A DNA stretch of 64,000 nt, taken from NCBI RefSeq assembly GCF_020149915.1, contig NZ_CP083760.1, forward strand, positions 186,001 to 250,000, given 5' to 3'. A program made the translations under genes and the position numbers. Below, piece after piece: positions 61,774 through 64,000 of the stretch (the stretch's first letter is position 1; each line of letters begins with the position of its first letter). Under the pieces are notes generated by a model, which did not search any database, was not told the origin of the DNA, and saw nothing but the letters and a program-made list of their open reading frames with translations. The stretch is from Candidatus Sulfidibacterium hydrothermale. GTDB taxonomy: Bacteria; Bacteroidota; Bacteroidia; Bacteroidales; F082.

Positions 61774-62542
61774 TAATCACCGGGTCATTTACCTGTAATC
61801 CCATCAAAGATGCGGCCTCCGCATTTTTTAATGCTATTTCCAGCAAGTCGTTACTGCCAAACAGACAAACATGGTTTGCTTCACCACCGGCATCGGCATA
61901 ACTCTCGCCGATTTCTTCGCAGCTGTAGCCTTTAAAATAAATGGTAAATGGCTTTTTCCCTATAATACGTTCAAAAAGTTCACGGGAAATGTTGGTAATG
62001 GCATTATTGTAAGGGTCAATATGAATAACCATCCCTCTGATTCCGGAATGGTTAAACGAAGGCTCGTAATCCAGTTTTTGTTGTAGCGACGGGTAAGGAG
62101 CTCCCAGTGTTTCGATGTTCTCGCCCTGTGCCAGCAGAACAGCTGCTTTGGCAAAACGGTGTAATCCCGAAAAGGTATATTTTTCGCTGTCTTGTGGAAT
62201 CTCTATGGAATAAACTTTCTCCGGTTTTTTTTCTTTTTCAAAGATCAGGGAAAAAATACCATTATCAGCACCGATAAAATAATGACCGTCGTAAAGTACA
62301 GCCAGATGAGGTTCTTCCAAACTTTCTTCTGTATTTACTCCGATAATATGAATGGTTCCTTTCGGAAAATGATGATAAGCATGACGCAGTACGTATGCCG
62401 CTTCACGTGTATTGAAATGCGGTATTTTGTGCGTAATGTCCACAATCGTTGCGTTGGGCAAATCTTGTAAAATACGTCCCTTTACCGCTGCCACATAGTA
62501 GTCGGTATCACCCCAGTCACTTAACAAAGTAATGATTGCCAT
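61748..62542 (-). CDS. S-adenosyl-L-methionine hydrolase (adenosine-forming; DUF62)
   Basis: 264 residues, trimeric SAM hydrolase family. The N-terminal LLSDWGDTDYYVAAVKGRI carries the conserved Asp, with DITHKIPHFNTREAAYVL, FIGADNGIFSLIFE and HIDPYNNAITNISREL typical of the fold. It uses hydroxide to split SAM into adenosine and methionine (a fluorinase/chlorinase homologue). Confidence 0.93.
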   Translation of the reverse strand: MAIITLLSDWGDTDYYVAAVKGRILQDLPNATIVDITHKIPHFNTREAAYVLRHAYHHFPKGTIHIIGVNTEESLEEPHLAVLYDGHYFIGADNGIFSLIFEKEKKPEKVYSIEIPQDSEKYTFSGLHRFAKAAVLLAQGENIETLGAPYPSLQQKLDYEPSFNHSGIRGMVIHIDPYNNAITNISRELFERIIGKKPFTIYFKGYSCEEIGESYADAGGEANHVCLFGSNDLLEIALKNAEAASLMGLQVNDPVIINILPDQI

Positions 62543-62669
62543 GCTGATTGTACGGATATTAATCGTGTAAATAACTTTTCAAAATTAAGGAAATTCAGAT
62601 AAGTCTGTCCGGTTATTTTTAATAATTTTGAAACCGCAACAAAGCATCTTTTTTTTCTGACTTTAGCAC

Positions 62670-63626
62670 ATGAGCGAAAGTATCATTCAGATAGATACCG
62701 ATAATCCGGTAGAATTTTTTGGCCCGGGAGACAAATATCTCAATCACATCAAGGCTATTTTTCCCAAACTTAAAATTGTTGTTCGTGGAAATCTGATCAA
62801 ACTTATCGGAGAACCGGCCGAGATCGGTGTTTTTGAAAAACGGCTGGAATTATTGCTGGTTTATTTTGACCGGTTTGGCAAGATTACCGAAAAAGCCGTG
62901 GAACAGATTATGGAGCAGGATGACGACAGCTTAACGCGTGAACATACGCGTCGGGAAGATGTGCTGGTATATGGTCGTCATGGAAAACTGGTGAAAGCCC
63001 AAACGGCAAATCAGAAAAAAATGGTGGAGAGCATGGATAAAAACGATATGCTTTTTGCTATTGGTCCGGCCGGAACAGGAAAAACATATACTGCCGTGGC
63101 GCTTGCGGTCAGGGCATTAAAAAACAAAGAAGTAAAACGGATTATTCTCACCCGTCCGGCGGTGGAAGCCGGCGAAAGCCTGGGGTTTTTGCCCGGCGAC
63201 ATGAAAGATAAGCTGGATCCGTATTTACAACCGTTGTATGATGCGCTGCGCGATATGCTGCCTACGCAAAAACTGTTATCGTATCTTGAAGACGAAACCA
63301 TTGAAATTGCTCCCTTGGCCTACATGCGTGGCCGCACTTTGGGCAATGTCTTTGCCATCCTTGATGAAGCGCAGAATGCTTCCGAAAGCCAGCTGAAAAT
63401 GTTCTTAACCCGCATGGGTAAAAATTCCAAGTTTATCATTACCGGCGATGTTACCCAAATTGATTTGCCCCGGCATAAAAATTCCGGACTGTTACAAGCC
63501 CAGCAAATTTTAAAAGGAATTAAAGGCATTGATTTTATTTATCTCAACGAAAAAGATATTGTCAGAAATAAACTGGTAACCAAAATAGTTAACGCATATC
63601 AAAAAATCGAAAACCCAAAAAAATGA
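62670..63626 (+). CDS. phoH: PhoH family ATPase
   Basis: 318 residues. Walker A in [17 protein letters not shown] (about residues 131-139), then [25 protein letters not shown], Walker [23 protein letters not shown] and [11 protein letters not shown]. The N-terminal 100 residues hold a KH-like domain. Involved in RNA or stress metabolism. Its stop overlaps the start of purC (ATGA). Confidence 0.95.
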   Translation: MSESIIQIDTDNPVEFFGPGDKYLNHIKAIFPKLKIVVRGNLIKLIGEPAEIGVFEKRLELLLVYFDRFGKITEKAVEQIMEQDDDSLTREHTRREDVLVYGRHGKLVKAQTANQKKMVESMDKNDMLFAIGPAGTGKTYTAVALAVRALKNKEVKRIILTRPAVEAGESLGFLPGDMKDKLDPYLQPLYDALRDMLPTQKLLSYLEDETIEIAPLAYMRGRTLGNVFAILDEAQNASESQLKMFLTRMGKNSKFIITGDVTQIDLPRHKNSGLLQAQQILKGIKGIDFIYLNEKDIVRNKLVTKIVNAYQKIENPKK

Positions 63627-64000
63627 TTTCCCAAGCCATTACCCGGACCGATTTTCGGTTTCCCGGACAAAAAAATGTTTATCACGGTAAAGTACGTGAT
63701 GTGTATAATATTGACGACCGCTATCTGGTCATGATTGCCACCGACCGGATTTCGGCTTTTGATGTGGTATTACCCCGGGGTATTCCGTACAAAGGCCAGG
63801 TGTTAAATCAGATAGCTGCTAAATTTTTAGATGCTACGGCTGATATTGTTCCTAACTGGAAACTGGCTACTCCCGATCCGATGGTTACCGTAGGACGATA
63901 CTGTAAACCTTTTCCGGTGGAAATGATCATTCGTGGTTATCTGACCGGAAGCTCCTGGCGCAGTTATAAAAAGGGGGCTCGTGAAATTTGCGGCGTACCT
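63623..64000 (+). CDS. purC: Phosphoribosylaminoimidazole-succinocarboxamide synthase (partial at window edge)
   Basis: The first 126 codons from the ATG at 63623 run off the right end with no stop. [36 protein letters not shown] and [16 protein letters not shown] match the N-terminal part of SAICAR synthase, as in the long 300-residue type of PurC. It adds aspartate to CAIR in purine synthesis. Confidence 0.95.
   Translation, partial: MISQAITRTDFRFPGQKNVYHGKVRDVYNIDDRYLVMIATDRISAFDVVLPRGIPYKGQVLNQIAAKFLDATADIVPNWKLATPDPMVTVGRYCKPFPVEMIIRGYLTGSSWRSYKKGAREICGVP

Overview
The window comes from a Bacteroidota (Bacteroidetes) chromosome, most likely a Bacteroidales/Marinilabiliales-type organism. 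The evidence is a SusC/SusD pair, a PorZ-like type IX secretion protein with a C-terminal sorting domain, several TAnnTTTG-type -7 promoter boxes, weak Shine-Dalgarno sequences, and many lipoproteins. The core genes have moderate GC. One 7.3-kb block (27.3-34.6 kb) is visibly much more AT-rich.

Layout: 1-6.3 kb is a small glycan-utilisation locus (partial SusC, SusD, a GH3 glycosidase lipoprotein, and a divergent LacI regulator). 6.4-7.8 kb is gene-free and filled with dispersed palindromic repeats. 7.8-25.4 kb is housekeeping and envelope DNA: an SDR threonine dehydrogenase, RecJ, an S9 peptidase, a membrane-anchored AlbA_2 protein, a lysoplasmalogenase, a sulfotransferase next to APS kinase, YraN, an LD-carboxypeptidase, an MlaE/MlaF-type transporter pair, QueD and FolE, a BI-1 family protein and FabD. 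25.4-27.1 kb is a DEAD-box RNA helicase.

The most unusual region is 27,206-34,783. It holds nine short AT-rich ORFs, all on the + strand, separated by copies of a ~100-bp imperfect palindrome. The array is bounded by a 123-bp direct repeat (122/123 identical) that contains the 3' end of a tRNA-Ala(GGC) gene. The left copy carries only 22 nt of the tRNA and the right copy is the intact gene. Single-gene cassettes, repeats in one orientation and insertion at a tRNA 3' end recall integron cassette arrays (attC sites) and the recombinase-associated cassette clusters known in Bacteroidota. No recombinase is present in the window and the repeat does not fit the attC consensus exactly. All nine predicted products are membrane proteins or exported proteins, and three share one architecture (two transmembrane helices plus a short beta-rich domain).

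34.8-64 kb returns to core genome: a small protein that may be an HPF/RaiA-like ribosome hibernation factor, an acyl-CoA synthetase with a phosphotriesterase-family hydrolase, ThpR, a TlpA-like lipoprotein, LutB, RpiB, NadA, a MORN/YwqK-type repeat protein, PorZ, RecO, a 1525-residue AMP-binding/GNAT fusion, LipA-LipB, PBP2-RodA, a PAP2 phosphatase, a SAM hydrolase, PhoH, and the start of PurC running off the right end.
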